64,000 nucleotides of DNA from Burhinus oedicnemus (Eukaryota; Chordata; Aves; Charadriiformes; Burhinidae): the NCBI GenBank assembly GCA_008921705.1, contig VFFE01009084.1, positions 2,815,741-2,879,740 of the forward strand. Reading direction: 5' to 3'. The translations under genes were made by a program, and so were the position numbers. Under the pieces are notes generated by a model. It saw nothing but the letters and a program-made list of their open reading frames with translations, did no database searches and was not told where the DNA came from. Shown here in pieces: positions 35,561-48,000 of the stretch (position 1 is its first letter; every line of letters starts with the position of its first letter).

Positions 35561-38500
35561 GTCCTTAAGCATCCGCCTTAGTAATGGAGAGAGGAGACTG
35601 GACTAAGTGGATCTTTGATCTGACTTACTAAGGCTAGTCTTGTTACTTGCATCTTTGCCAAGCTCCATTTTGAATTTGCAGTCGTGGCCTCCTTGAATTG
35701 AATAGAACTAAGCCTGTTGCTTTTAACAGGAGTATGTTGGCCTGCCTTTTAGTTTGAAACTGAATACTTCCATGCTCCATTTTTTGGAAGCTTAGCTTTA
35801 TGGAAAGTAATGGTGTTTTCAGTTAGATGTGCCATTATTGTCTTCAACTGAAATAATTAGGTCATACATTCGGCACACTGCAGCTGTCTTCAACATTTTT
35901 AAAACTAAATTGCTGTATTATATCAATTAAAATGTTCATTTTAATTCTTTTCTAAAAATGTCGTCTTTTATCCTATTTTGTGATCTGTCACACAACATTA
36001 TTACTACACAACATCAACGAAGAACTTCAGTCAAAGGGTGGATTGCTGTGAAAGCCTAATGGATCGGTATTTCAACCTCCTGTCACTGTTCACATGGTTT
36101 AAGACAAACTGTGTCTTCTATAACATAGCTGCTGGACCTGCTGATGCTTGTTTGGTTATAAGGCCAGACAGAGTAATGCAGTTTGTCCTGCAGAGCTTCG
36201 CATGCTTTCTATATATGTAAAGCTGAGAAACTTTTGGGTTTTGCATTGCTGTCAGTCAAGTCTGTCTGGGTAAAAAAGATAAGGTAATTTAAAAACAGTT
36301 TCTATTTTTAGCTGTATAGTTTTAAATTATCTGCAGCCTTATTAGGTTTACTTTGATAAGGGGAAACAAGTTTTGTTAGGCTTCTGAAGCACAGCTTTGG
36401 TTTTTAACTACAGGAAAGAAAGAGTTGCAGTTTTCTCAGTGTTGCCTTTTGTGCATGTATAAATAGTTACTTCAGTTTTGAGAGTTAGGAGATACACAAT
36501 GATCAGTGTCCTAGCAGAGTGGATATTTTGAGTATAGTGACTTTTGGGGTGATATTGGTAGCTTACTTTTGTGTTTGATTTTTGTTTTTTAAATAACTTG
36601 GTGAGAGGCTTGGAAGTTAATATAGATGCATGTCCATAAATCTCAAGAAATACATATTCAGTATGAATTTTTTTAATATTGTAAAAATGGGACTTTTGAA
36701 AATCCTGTGGTTTTTTTAAACAGAAATTTTTATGTGATATTTTTCTAAAGCACTCCAAACTGTTCCCAAACTATTTCACTGTGATCTTTACCCATTTTCT
36801 ACAGATGACCTGGATGATGGAGTCACTGTTTTGGTCTTAAGAGTCTCTCCAAAGCCAATGAAACTTCATTAGAATTTAAGGCTCCTGAATCTGTTTTCCA
36901 AAGATATAATTAATTTCAGTCATGTGCATATAAGCAAATTTTTACTGTTTGTAGCAAAATCTAGGTCTTAAAGGAAGACCAAAGAAAGAGTTGGCTAGTA
37001 TATTACAACATATGCTTGTTGTAAATCCCTTCTCAAGTTTATGGTGAAAAGGTCTTCAGTATTCCAGCAGTCAAAGACAAAATATACTCTCAAAAATGAA
37101 CAGAAATATAAGCAAGCAAGTAATTGCTTTTTTGTTACTCAGCTAAGTAGTATTGAAAAGGAGATGTGTTGCTGAACAACATATGGAAGGGGGAAGTATA
37201 TGTGAGAAGAACCCCATGCAAAGCTCAGGTTAAAGTTGTAGGGTAATTCTAGTGTTGTGTACACGTGGTATACATGACATATCTGTATGACCAGTTGACA
37301 AATTAGTTCTCCAAGTCAACACTGTTCCATCCTAATAAGTTATTTCATATGTATGCTTGTGTGTTTATTTTTATATATAAATGTATGTATTAAAACTGGA
37401 TTGAGATGCCAAGTACTCAGATTTACTTGGATCAGGGTTGTGGACTTTTTTTAATTAAAAATTGCATAATTGGATATACCTGAACATAGTGTAGAATCAC
37501 ATGTTATGGTTTAAGATATGATCTTCTCTATTTTAGTAAAACCTGTAGACTTTATGATCTGGTATATCATTTTGCCTATGTTAAAAGATCTTTAACAATA
37601 TTAAAAGTATGCTTAGTTTGAAAGAGCAAAGTAGCTCAGCAGTGATTCTTCTTATAAATGCTTCATTGTATGCCATCTCTAATGGGACTAGTGAAATTAT
37701 TTTGATAGCTGTTTTAATTAGAATCATATTTTACTGTTAAATTGTATCTTCTGGATAAGAGAATTAATTTGTTATGCCATCTTTGTTATTTTAACATTCT
37801 CTAAATACAATAGCATTGTAAGTTTAAGCATCCAAAATAAATCCTCAAATTAGCCATACCTTTGCAGTGTTATGTATACATATGATCAGCAACTGCTTTT
37901 GCTTTTTTAATTATTTTCTTTTTTTGGTGGGAGTTGCTTCTTTTCAAAGTTTCTTGCTCATTCAGAATGGAATTGATCCTACTTTAGTAAGTCTAGGCTG
38001 ATTATTCAGACTCCTCCTGTAGCCAGTGGATAGAGCGACACAAACAGTATAATTAATCCTATCTGAAGGCAGGTATCTGAAAGTGAATTGTCTTTTGAAG
38101 AATCTGATCCCTTTTCATTGGTGGTACAAAGAAGGTATAGAAGCTAATTCAGGATAATCACAAGTACTTGTTTGTTTCTTCAAAGAATGCAACCCTTAAG
38201 TGTAGCTTTGTCTTTGTAGCAGCAGTTTATGTGTCTCCTTTTTTATGTTATTACAGTGGTGGTAGTGGCATCAGAGGAAATTTCATTTGGGCTTTAGAAG
38301 AGGAAGGGTTAAATCACTTCATGCCTCTCCGCATCATTTTGGTCATTTATAACGTGACTGTAAGGATTCCTTCTGGGTACCTATGGAGGATCTGTGACTT
38401 TAAATAGTAATAGAATGAATCCAAGCCTGCATCAGTAGTAAAACACTACAATCTGCATAATACTGTTTCATCGGATGCAATCCAGTTCTTAAAATATGGG

Positions 38501-38845
38501 GAGGGAGGATGCAGGGAAGGAGAGCATAAAAGGTTGCTAACAGGAAGATTTGAAATAATGCTGTAGTTCTTGATTTAACTTGTACATTTCCTATTTTTTA
38601 GCTCACCAGCATTTTGCTTTTCCAAGCTGCATAAATGTTGTATGTGTCTTATGTAGGAAAGCAATAAAAGCTATACCAACTTATATACTATTTTTTGTGG
38701 AGCTTAGCAATATTGCTTTCTCCTACTCCAATTAATGTTAGCAAATTAACATCCTTTTTTTATTGCGGGTGGGGGTGGAGGGGTGCACTTTGCATTTTCC
38801 ATCATGCTCTGTTTCACAGGTACTTTTTAAAATGTCTTTTCTTAG

Positions 38846-39134
38846 CTAACTGTGCACCACCATGCCAAAATGGAGGGATGTGCCTGCGACCTCAACTTTG
38901 TGTGTGTAAACCAGGAACAAAAGGTAATTCCTGTGAGGATACAGTCATGCAAGACACGTCTTCCACTGGAGGCCGGAGCCCTGTTCTTCCCCCATGGCCC
39001 ATACCCCAGCAGGCTGCCCAGCAGACCTTCTCTCAGAAGGTTCAGGTTCCACCGAAGGTTGGCCCTATGACTCAGATGGCATTCACCATCAAGCAGAAGC
39101 CTCCTGTTGGGTTACCTCAGCAAATGCAACCACA
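38846..39134 (+). CDS. LTBP1: LTBP1 exon 3: first EGF-like domain and linker
   Basis: This 289-bp exon completes a Pro codon with its first two bases, adds 95 codons (residues 180-274) and ends with two bases of a Gln codon (phase 2). It opens NCAPPCQNGGMCLRPQLCVC and continues to an EGF-like domain of six cysteines (181, 185, 191, 197, 199, 208). The domain lacks the D-x-(N/D)-E start of calcium-binding EGF modules, so it is the non-calcium type, as in human LTBP1. After Cys208 comes a Pro/Gln-rich linker with QMAFTIKQKPPVGLPQQ, which aligns with the human linker from memory. The acceptor is TTTTCTTAG|CTAAC and the donor is CCACA|GTAAGT. An upstream acceptor-like TTTCACAG at 38812-38819 would lead to a stop within four codons, so it is not used for this product. 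Confidence 0.95.
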
Positions 39135-39334
39135 GTAAGTGTTTTCTTTGCTTTCAAAGAAGTCCAGTACGTTAGATTTATAAAACATTGTTCCTTGCAA
39201 GTATTTTCAAATAATGATACTTGGAAACTTTTATAGTTTTTTTAAGAGTTTTTTATTTTAACTGTCAAACTTCAGTGGTTTTTTAAATGTCTGTTACTTA
39301 GGAGCCAGATATCCTCACTTGAATAGAATATCCC

Positions 39335-39692
39335 TGTCCTGGTTCCGGCGGGAATAGGGTTAATTCTCTGGCCCAGGACACAGGTATTCCATACCACGTG
39401 ACGCCATGCCCAGTCCATAAGGGGGAGCTGACCGGGAGGGGGAGGCAGGCGCGGTTTGGGAGCGGGCTGGGGCTGCGCGATCCGGTCGGTGAGCGCTGGT
39501 ACAGTAACCCTGTGTGTGCATCCCTCCGTCAGTTGTTGTTGTTGTTCTCCTCTTTCGTTTGCTGTTATGTTAAACTGCCTTTTATCTCAACCCACGAGTT
39601 TTGCCTTTTTCTTCGGATTTTCCCCACCGCCCTCGGGGGTTGAGCAGGCAACTGCATGGTTCTCTGTTGCCGGCTGAGGCCAAACCACGACA
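39335..39692 (+). mobile_element. Solo LTR of an avian endogenous retrovirus (ERVL-like)
   Basis: The 358-bp element starts TGTCCTGGTTCC and ends AAACCACGACA, the TG...CA ends of a retroviral LTR. It is flanked by a perfect 5-bp direct repeat ATCCC (39330-39334 and 39693-39697), the target-site duplication. From memory, the ends and the internal CTTTTATCTCAACCCACGAG resemble a bird LTR group usually classed as ERVL, and a 5-bp duplication fits that class. No primer-binding site or internal gene follows, so it is a solo LTR left by LTR-LTR recombination. It is rich in intact CpG, contains an E-box/CRE-like CCACGTGACG (39394-39403), and has a weak CCATAA where a TATA box would be expected. It lies in LTBP1 sense orientation 200 bp after exon 3. 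Confidence 0.92.
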
Positions 39693-41196
39693 ATCCCATA
39701 ATATCAATCAACTTTATTTTCCTTAGAATGACAATACTGTACTAATTTCAGAGGAGTTACTCTTAATTTACACTAGTGACTTTTTGAATTTAGTGTGCAA
39801 TAGAGTCTGGTGTGGAATTTCAACACCTCACATAACTGAGGAGAGTAAGATTTGGTGCTTGTGTTGTATTCTGGTTTCTTTCTTCCATTTGCATTGTATT
39901 TTCTTTCTTAAAATAAGTCTACTGCAATGGATACTTCTGCTTGCTTGTGTTTGACGTTCAGGATTGTATCTGCCTGTTACAGGTAGCAATGAAACACCCC
40001 TTTTGTTGGAGAATTTTTTTTCTCTGCCTTTCAGTAGCTGGTGACTTAGACCTTGATATTAGTTTCATTAGTTTAAATACTTCAAAAAATACTGAAATTT
40101 CTCGAACTATAATGTTTTTATTAATGTGTCTGACCTTAACAAGTTTCAGGGCTGCATTTGATATGGGAGGAGGGGAGTGCACAGGAGGGTGGGAATCAAA
40201 TTGAATGTGAATAGTTTTAGGTGTCTGCAGCAACTACTGTCCTTCCAGTTTCAGGTGAAGTCAGTGACAAAAAGTATTTCTATCCTGTAACAGGTGTTGG
40301 TTTTGGATAGCTGTAAGCAGGGTGCAGTCTGTTTTGCTTCTAGCCTCCAGAGCAAGATAATCAGGACTGGGAAAAAAACTGTGTTTTCCCATGCCCAAAA
40401 CTATAAAAATGAACCTGGAAGGGTGGTGTGTGATTATAGAAGTCTGCACCTGAGTAGTTATATGCTCCTGACAACAAAGTACATCTTGCCACCCCTCTCC
40501 AAAGCCGCATCTGAGAACAGAGATCACTGGGCACTGCCAATGGTGTTTGATGTTGTCTGATAACCTCTTTATCAGGTTCTTCCCTCCTAAGCCCTTCCAG
40601 TTCCTTTTACTGTTGTCCTGGTTCATCTTAACTGGAGCCACAAGCAAAACCGCGTCATCCACCTCTTATGTAATAGGAAGAGGAACTTACCTGAGTTCCC
40701 TTGGAGTTCTAAACCCTAAGCCAGTATGTTCTTGGAGAAAGGCATAAGGTGGGACAGTGTGGGCTCTAGGAACAAATACATCCCCAGTCTTGAAGGACAG
40801 AGAAATCACTACCCAATTTTAATATTTTACAGTACTCTGAGCCCAGTTTCATTCCTGTCAGTGAAGCAAGGGTTACTGATGTGACTACTATGAAGTGGAA
40901 ATTACCAGTAAAATCAGCAGGCTTTTTTCTGCTCCTTCTCATCCAGACCAGCAGGACTGCTAATCCTCAACACCTGCCTTCTCTGCTTAGCCCCACAAAG
41001 TGCAGGACAGCAAATCAGTACAAAGAGGAAAGACAATTCCTGTCTTATCAGTACTGATTCGTGTGGAGTGTACTGTGTCTTTCTCTTTCTTTCTCCCTCC
41101 CTCCATATGCAAGCATTCTCAAGGAATTCATCTTCCTGTTGTGACAAAGACCAGTTGTCCAAATTGGGTAGTAAAATATACTTCAAAAAAAGAAAA

Positions 41197-41208
41197 GGGG
41201 GGGGGGGG
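41197..41208. repeat. Poly-G tract (12 G)
   Basis: Twelve consecutive G residues follow AAAGAAAA. Length in such tracts is prone to sequencing error and polymorphism. Confidence 0.9.
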
Positions 41209-43959
41209 AAGTAAAGAATGCAGTTTGTTCTTGCCTGAAAAAAAATCTATCTTCTTCCAAGCACTTTGAAACTGTGCTTAGAAGGCTTGTGGCTGCCTCT
41301 AGAGAAGGCTTATTTTCCATTATTCCTGGAAAAGCGGAGGCCAGTGTTAAAGCATTCTTCTTATATTAAAAGAGAAGATGATAAACTGATACTCTTCTAT
41401 GCTACTGTGATAGTTGCCAGGCTATGATGTTCAAAGTGTTTTTAAAGGGCACCTACAGCATGTCATGCTTCACCAAAATCTCTGTTCCTGTTTGCATGAG
41501 ACAACATCCCAGATGTAGATGAAGCAACTTCAGACTAACAAAACCTGTCATCTGCTATCCAGAGTGCCTCTGGATGCTTCCGTAGGCAGTGTTAACCCAG
41601 CTGGGCTTTGCTGTTCATGTGACCCTTCTCAACCTAAGGATTTTCTCCTAGATGAAAAGAGACCTTTTCAGGTAGATAGGACCTTTAGTCTTTGAGATCA
41701 CATGAAGATAAATCCATTTCAGCCAGCTTAGTGATAGAGTGGGAAAATGGAAAACTGAGTCTTTGGAGTCATGAGAAAGCCAGCCTACAACCTTGGCAGG
41801 AGCCAGACACAGGAGTGGGAGATGGAGAGGAAATGGGCTGTTTCACAAACCGAAGTTGTATAGAGTGCAGCAGCAGAAGGTGGATGTTTAGATACAACTG
41901 TTGAAATGAGTGCTAGCAGTAGCAGACTATTAGAACAATTTACAGGGCTGAAAGATCCTTCTGAGGTCAGGTCTCTACCATTGGCACAGATCAAATGGGC
42001 TAGTTCCTGCTTCAGTTCCTCTTTTATTGTCTTGTGATCCTGTATGTTGTGTGAGGCTACCCAGATATTTTTGGAATGGCCTTTTTCTGTTCCCACTCCT
42101 AGAAACATAGGAAAGGCTATGGCTGGAGTGGAATCATCCATTGTCACTGCGGTTGGTATGCTGATCTATACGCTGCTGCTATGCAGAGTTGTCAAGGACT
42201 GGTGAGAGTCAGAGCAGAACCCAACCTGGAACACCAAAATAAGCTCATAGAGGAGGCTTGTCTCTACAGTGCTTCTGGTTTGCCATCTTCTGTCAATTCT
42301 TTCTGTTTTCTATATGAATGCAACTTTTCCAACTTCAATCATCAAGATGTGTTCTTACATCCTTTTGTAGAATCACGGTGGAAATGATATTTAGGGAAAC
42401 AGGGAATTCATTTATTTCTTCCCAGAGATCTTTTTTGAAGAATATGGTGCTGAATGGAAGGAAGCTTGGAGAGATACTAATTTCCTGGACTATCCTGGAT
42501 TTAGAAGACAGGCATATAGCACTGGCAAAGTCAGTCACAGCCCTGGGCTGAAAATGGACGCTATCAGGTACAAGGTCTCATCTTGGAAGAATGTTAGAAG
42601 AAGATGTAGATGGCTGTAATCGGAAACAAGTGGTGTCCCAGAAACAAAAATCTGCTTCTTACTGGAACTTCTTGGGAATTCTGATCTCAGTAACAGATGC
42701 GCTTTGTGGTCCTGAATTCCTGTGATAACTCTCCAGTAACTCTGGGTGTCCCTTTCACATCTAATTCTCTCACTTGTTGGCAACAGTATAACTCCAACAG
42801 CTTGATTTTCTCCATTTACCAGCTGTGCGAGCTGCAAAATTTTTTTTTTTAAAGGGAACTTTCTAGTACAGTTCTAGAAATGGTCACCAGGAGTACAGCA
42901 TCAACCAGCTGGAGCTCAATAATACAGTCAAGTGTCACAGCATTGGTTCCTTCAGCCTCTTTTGGAGGCAGCTGTTGATGAAATTTGAAAGTTTGGCTTT
43001 GCATTGGGCAAAGCAAAGCTCATCAAAGGAGAGGTGGATGCACAGACTTTAGGTGACAGATTTGGACTTACTAGTATGTCTGATGCACCTAGAAATGTTT
43101 CCCAAGAGGTCCCCTTCAAACCTGTATTCCTGGATCACTGGGTCTAGTCCCATGCTATTACAGGCAGGCACTTCACCTGCTAATTTTAGTGAACCTGTTA
43201 ACCTGTGTCTTAAAACTGTTTTTTGCTTCTGTTCAAATATGTATTTTTTCCAATATTTCCCTGATTTTTACTAATTGATGTGAGATTAGTGTGAATTTAG
43301 ATAAAAAGCAAAAAAAGACTGAGAGAAGAATTGGGCATGCTGTTGTGACCCAACTGAAATAAGCAATGTAGGACATTTGTAACTGAAAATGGAATATATT
43401 CTTTGTAATCTATAGTTGTAAATTATACATTTACATATATATGTAAAATAATCTGTAAAGGTTATTGACTTTGTACAAACTGTTGGCTGAGGTTTATTGC
43501 AAAATATAAGAGACTGCCTTTTTAGCTATTTCCTGTCTTGCATACTGATTCTGTTTTATATCTTTGACTATGTACCTTATTTTTTTAGAACATGTGGTTC
43601 TAAGATTGGTTTGCATGATGACTGACCAGTTGGTGGTCTAAAAAAAGATTAGAGAAATGTTTGGGGTTTTTTTGAAGATTAATAGCTAGTGTGAGAGTAA
43701 ATATTTCTGAACAACATCAATTTTCATCACTGTCAAAGATTTTCGTACTAAAGATGTACAGAGCAAGTGAAACTTCACTACTTTTTAGAGTCCTGCACTT
43801 GAACTTAACTGTGAGGTCTGTTTGAAAATACATTATGGAAGCTCTTGGCAGAATATTGGACTTCTGTCCAAAAAGGCCTTGACTTTTTTTTTTTTTAAAA
43901 GGAAACTTTTTTAAGGAACGCAAGGACTTTGGGGTAGTGTTGGTGTTAGAAGCATAGAA

Positions 43960-45092
43960 AAACATAGGTTGGAAGTGGAGGCAATCTGGTCTAACCCTCT
44001 ACTTAAAGCAGGGTCACCTACAAGAGGTTACTCAGGGCTTTGTGCGGTTGAGCTTTGAACATTTTCAGGGCTGCAAGGTTGGAGATCTCACAGTATCTCT
44101 GGGTTCCTGTTGCAGCGTTTGACCACCGTCAGGAAAAAAATAGTATTTCCTCACGTAGTTGAAATTTCCATTGTTGCATATTGATTGTTACCCTCTGTCT
44201 TTTTGCTGTATGTCTGTAAGAAGTCTGACTGTCTTCTGGCTCAGTCTTCTCTATATATTCTCAAGAGGCAGTTGTAGATTGCGATATCATCCCCTTAAGC
44301 TGCCTTTTCTTAGAGATGAACAAAATCACCTCGCTCAATCTCTCCCCGTATGCTCCATGCTCCAGTCCCTGACAGTCTTGGTGGCTCTCTGCTGGACTTG
44401 CTCCACTGTGTCTATATCTTTCTTGGTTTGGGGAGGCCATAACTGGACACAGTATTCAAGATGCAATCTCACAAGTGCCAGATAGAGGGAATGATTATTC
44501 CCTTGACCTGCTTGGCTATGCTGTTGCTAATGCAGCCCAATATATGACTGGCATTCTTCACGTGAGGGCATGCTGCTGACTCATGTTCAGCTTGTCCACC
44601 TTTCACCCAGATCACTTTTTGCAGGGCTGCTTTCCAGCCATTTCAACATCAAACCTGCATTGTTGCACAAGAGTTGCTGTATCTCAGATACAGGACTTTG
44701 TGTTTGCCTTTGAACATCGTGAGCCATTTCTCCAGCCTGTCAAAAGCCCTCCAGTATAACAACGACTCTCCTCCAAATTGGAATTGTCTGTATAATTGCT
44801 GAGACTGCATTTTTTCCCTTCCCTGGGTCATTAATAAACTTGTTGAACAATATTGGTCCCAGTATTATCTCTAAGGAAAGCAGTTATCCACTTAACCTCC
44901 TGTGAGTTGGATTTTGTGTCACTGAATATCTCCTATTCAGCCACGCAGTTTTTGCATCCACATTATAATCCAGTTATCCATATTTCACCAATTTTTAGAT
45001 AAGGAGACCACTGTGTCAATTGCCTTGCTAAAGTCCAGGTTAAAAAGATGCCCCTTGCATGCATTGAGCTAGTCATCTCATCATAGAAGTCC
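43960..45092 (-). mobile_element. CR1 LINE, 1.1-kb 3' portion with reverse-transcriptase remnants
   Basis: This is the largest repeat in the window. It lies on the minus strand with the 3' end near 43960 (CATAGGTTGGAAGTGGAGG on the + strand). Read on the minus strand from the high end it shows DFSKAIDTV (about 45036-45004), which matches the reverse-transcriptase DFSKAFD motif, then LGPILFNKFIND (about 44861-44826). Next come DRLEKWLTMF and KVLYL, then [12 protein letters not shown], all in the order of CR1 ORF2. Frameshifts and stops break the frame, so the copy is dead. It is 5'-truncated inside the reverse-transcriptase domain. Borders are approximate to tens of bases. Confidence 0.92.
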
Positions 45093-48000
45093 AACAAAAC
45101 CCAAGCAAATAAACCAAAAAAACCCCCACCTTTCATCCAAGCTAAAACTAGAAAGTCTGTGATGACCTCTTAAATTCTGAAAGTTGTAGTTCAGTTGTTT
45201 TCATTCTCTGTCAGTGATACTCTTTCCCTTCAAAGCCAGGAACTTGTATGCTACACTTCCTTCTTTCTTCAGGAGGAGAGATGATCTCTTCTCTTGGGTT
45301 ACACAGGAGAGCTGGAAGCAACTGAACTATAATTCCAGTGATGATATCTTGGAAAATTAATATTTTTTGATACTAGAAAAAATATTCTGTATTTATATTC
45401 TTAAATTTTGTTTTTCCTGTTCTCGGTGCAACTTGGGCTTTAATCTGTGTTCTTAGGCACGTGCATGTATGTGTGCTCAGGGCTGATACACCTGTGTACT
45501 TGAGGATATCAAGTGTATAGAGGGGTCTGAACAAATCCTTGAGTGAGCCATGACTACACTGTTAATATACAATTATAGACCATTACCTTGGGCTTCAGAG
45601 CTTTTGTCTTTAAGGGCTACAAGGTTCTGCCCTCCTAGAGCCCACTGCCATGGCTGTTTGATTTATTCTAAGAAAAGAACGTCTAAATCCTGTGAGCTTG
45701 TATCAGCGCCATGTGCTTTGCAACACTGGGGTGTTACTGCTTCTCAGGCTTCAAAATTTAACTCCAGTGGTCAGACGTGAGGTTTTTCCAGCAGTTCTTG
45801 AGCCTGCTGGTTTGTCAGAGGTGGAAAACTGATAATCTGTCTGCAATGTTAAGCTGCCAACTGTATCCCTTCAATATAGGCTTCAAACATATAATGATCT
45901 TATGGTGTGCTTGTTACAGATTCACTAATGCAAGGTAGCTCCAGGCAGAATCAGGAAAGTTAATTTTGCATTGTGAGCTATTTGCAGTGGATTCTGAGGT
46001 GCCTTTGCACAATGCTTTTAACGAGACCTGCTGCAAGAAACCATAGTGTACCCTATTATCCCTTAGGTTATTGATTTCTTCCTAATCACCTTGAAAAGCA
46101 TTTATGCAGGTCAGTTATCCGTATTGTCCTGTAAAGCACATTCCTCTTGAGAATGTCAGTGTAGCCTTCCCTCCCCCAGTCCCAGCAAATTGAACACACT
46201 CCACAAGGTGAACTCAACTTTTTAACTAACTTGGCATCGAATTATTTTCTTGGGAGTGGTACTGGAATATGTTCATGCTAATGTTTGTTAATAACAGCAA
46301 GATAGAGACATAATGATTCAGGCATACTGCGCGTGTGTAGAAATCATTGCCTCTGCTTTCGAGACACTGCTTTTCAGGAAAATAAATTACTTCTAAAACT
46401 ATACTGATGCTTTCAACTTAGTTGAAAAGAGGACTGTAAACCATCATTCCAACTCAGAGGGTTTTTGAAATTATTTTTTTCTAGCTGAAAAAAATGTGTG
46501 CATGGCCATTCAGTGTTTGCATGCAGATGTGTAGTGAGGGCTTTAATGAGGAGTTTTCAATGTTGTTTGTTACTGTGTTGCGAAGTGGTATGTTCCCTTC
46601 CAATGTGGCATTTCCAGATTTTATTTTTTTAAAATTGTACTACTATTGGAACTTACTATTTATCAAGGAATTATTTCAGGAGATGTTGAGAAACAATTGT
46701 AAGAACTTTACTTCTTTCCAGTGGCTTGCTGGGGTCTGAAGTAGCACAGCTTTTTATGGATAGCATGACAGTGTGTTTTCAGTTTTAGGAAGGAGTACTT
46801 ACATTGTTAAAATTTGGTTTGACGTAATGCTGTTGTCATGTGGTAGAAAGTCTTTCTAGACATTCGGAACGTTTACTTTTAAAAAGGTTGCTCTATTAGC
46901 AAATGTGTTTGATACCAAAACAACTATGCAACAATTTTATACTTGACTGAGACTTTTTACTCAAACAGGTAAAAGTAACCCGCTCAGGTTAAAGTCTGTT
47001 CCTTTAAGCAAACTACTGTGCAACAGTGGTGATTATAGGATGTGGCTGGAATAAAAACAACATTGCAAGTAGCTATTTCCCTTGGAGAATATATGGTCAA
47101 TAAGCTAATGAGAATTGTTTTTGTGTCATTTTCATTGCCCCTCTTTAGAGCTGTGGGATTAGATCTCAGTAGGTTGATCTGGAAAACTAATGTCTAGTGT
47201 AAAAACACATTTATACCTTTAATTTCCAAAGGAAGAAAAGCAAAATGGGAGAGTAGGGTTTATTACTGATTTCAGGTATAGAAATATGATCTCACAGTAA
47301 TTTTTCTTCAGAAAAATATAGGTAGTTTTGTTTAGTGTTATAATGGTCCAATGATCGCTGAACTGGGGACATTTTCCTCTGTTTTAGGTATACTGAACTT
47401 GGAGAAAAGGCTCACTGTGTTTGTAGGTGTGTCTGCTTTTGATCTTTGTATCAGAAATCTTGCTTAATATTTGGTCTCTGGCCCTTTAAAATAAAATTAG
47501 CTGAACTGTATGTCTTGGGTATTAGTATAACTTTTGGTATTGTCTTAACACTTCCAGTCTATCTTGCGAATTAATTCTCAATAACCTTATTAAATAGATA
47601 ACAAAGGCACAAAGAACCCCTCTTCAGGGGATTTACTTAATCTTAGCATTTTGCTAGTGTAGCAGATAACTAGATGGTTCAAGAATCTTCATTCAGAGAA
47701 TTATGTGGGCTGGCCTTTGTCTAAGGCAGATGCATCTTCAGGATTGGGCCTGTCTGATTAATTACAAATACCTCATTGATTTCTCATCTATGAATAGCGT
47801 GTTCTGCTCATCATTTAGGAACCTCAAGAGATATATACCTCATCTCTAAACTTATTTTCGTCAGTGTTAGAGTCTGAATACTTCACTGAGAAGCAGACCT
47901 TTTCCTACCAAGAAGCAGTTTCCACTTAACCTAAGCTCCATAAAGGTTACATATGACATGTATCCTTGTACTTTGATAAATTCCTCCCAGGAATCCAAAA

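Larger units (their letters stand above)
24274..38845 (+). other. LTBP1: LTBP1 intron 2 (14.6 kb, phase 1)
   Basis: The intron begins GTGAGT and ends TCTTTTCTTAG. It is AT-rich beyond the CpG island. It contains an inverted-repeat cluster (26502-26755), one CR1 copy (35281-35560), one probable ancient repeat (34790-34885) and small hairpins. I recognised no nested gene, and the open frames in it are short and without family similarity. Confidence 0.9.

Noticed and set aside
39398..39677. Two overlapping + strand ORFs with Gly/Arg-rich sequence
   Set aside because: They lie within the non-coding solo LTR.
40261..40662. 133-codon minus-strand ORF in intron 3
   Set aside because: It has no recognised domain, signal or splice context. 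One such frame is compatible with chance in about 25 kb of intron.
44649..44831. 60-codon minus-strand ORF as a possible gene
   Set aside because: It is a piece of the decayed CR1 ORF2, part of the repeat at 43960-45092.
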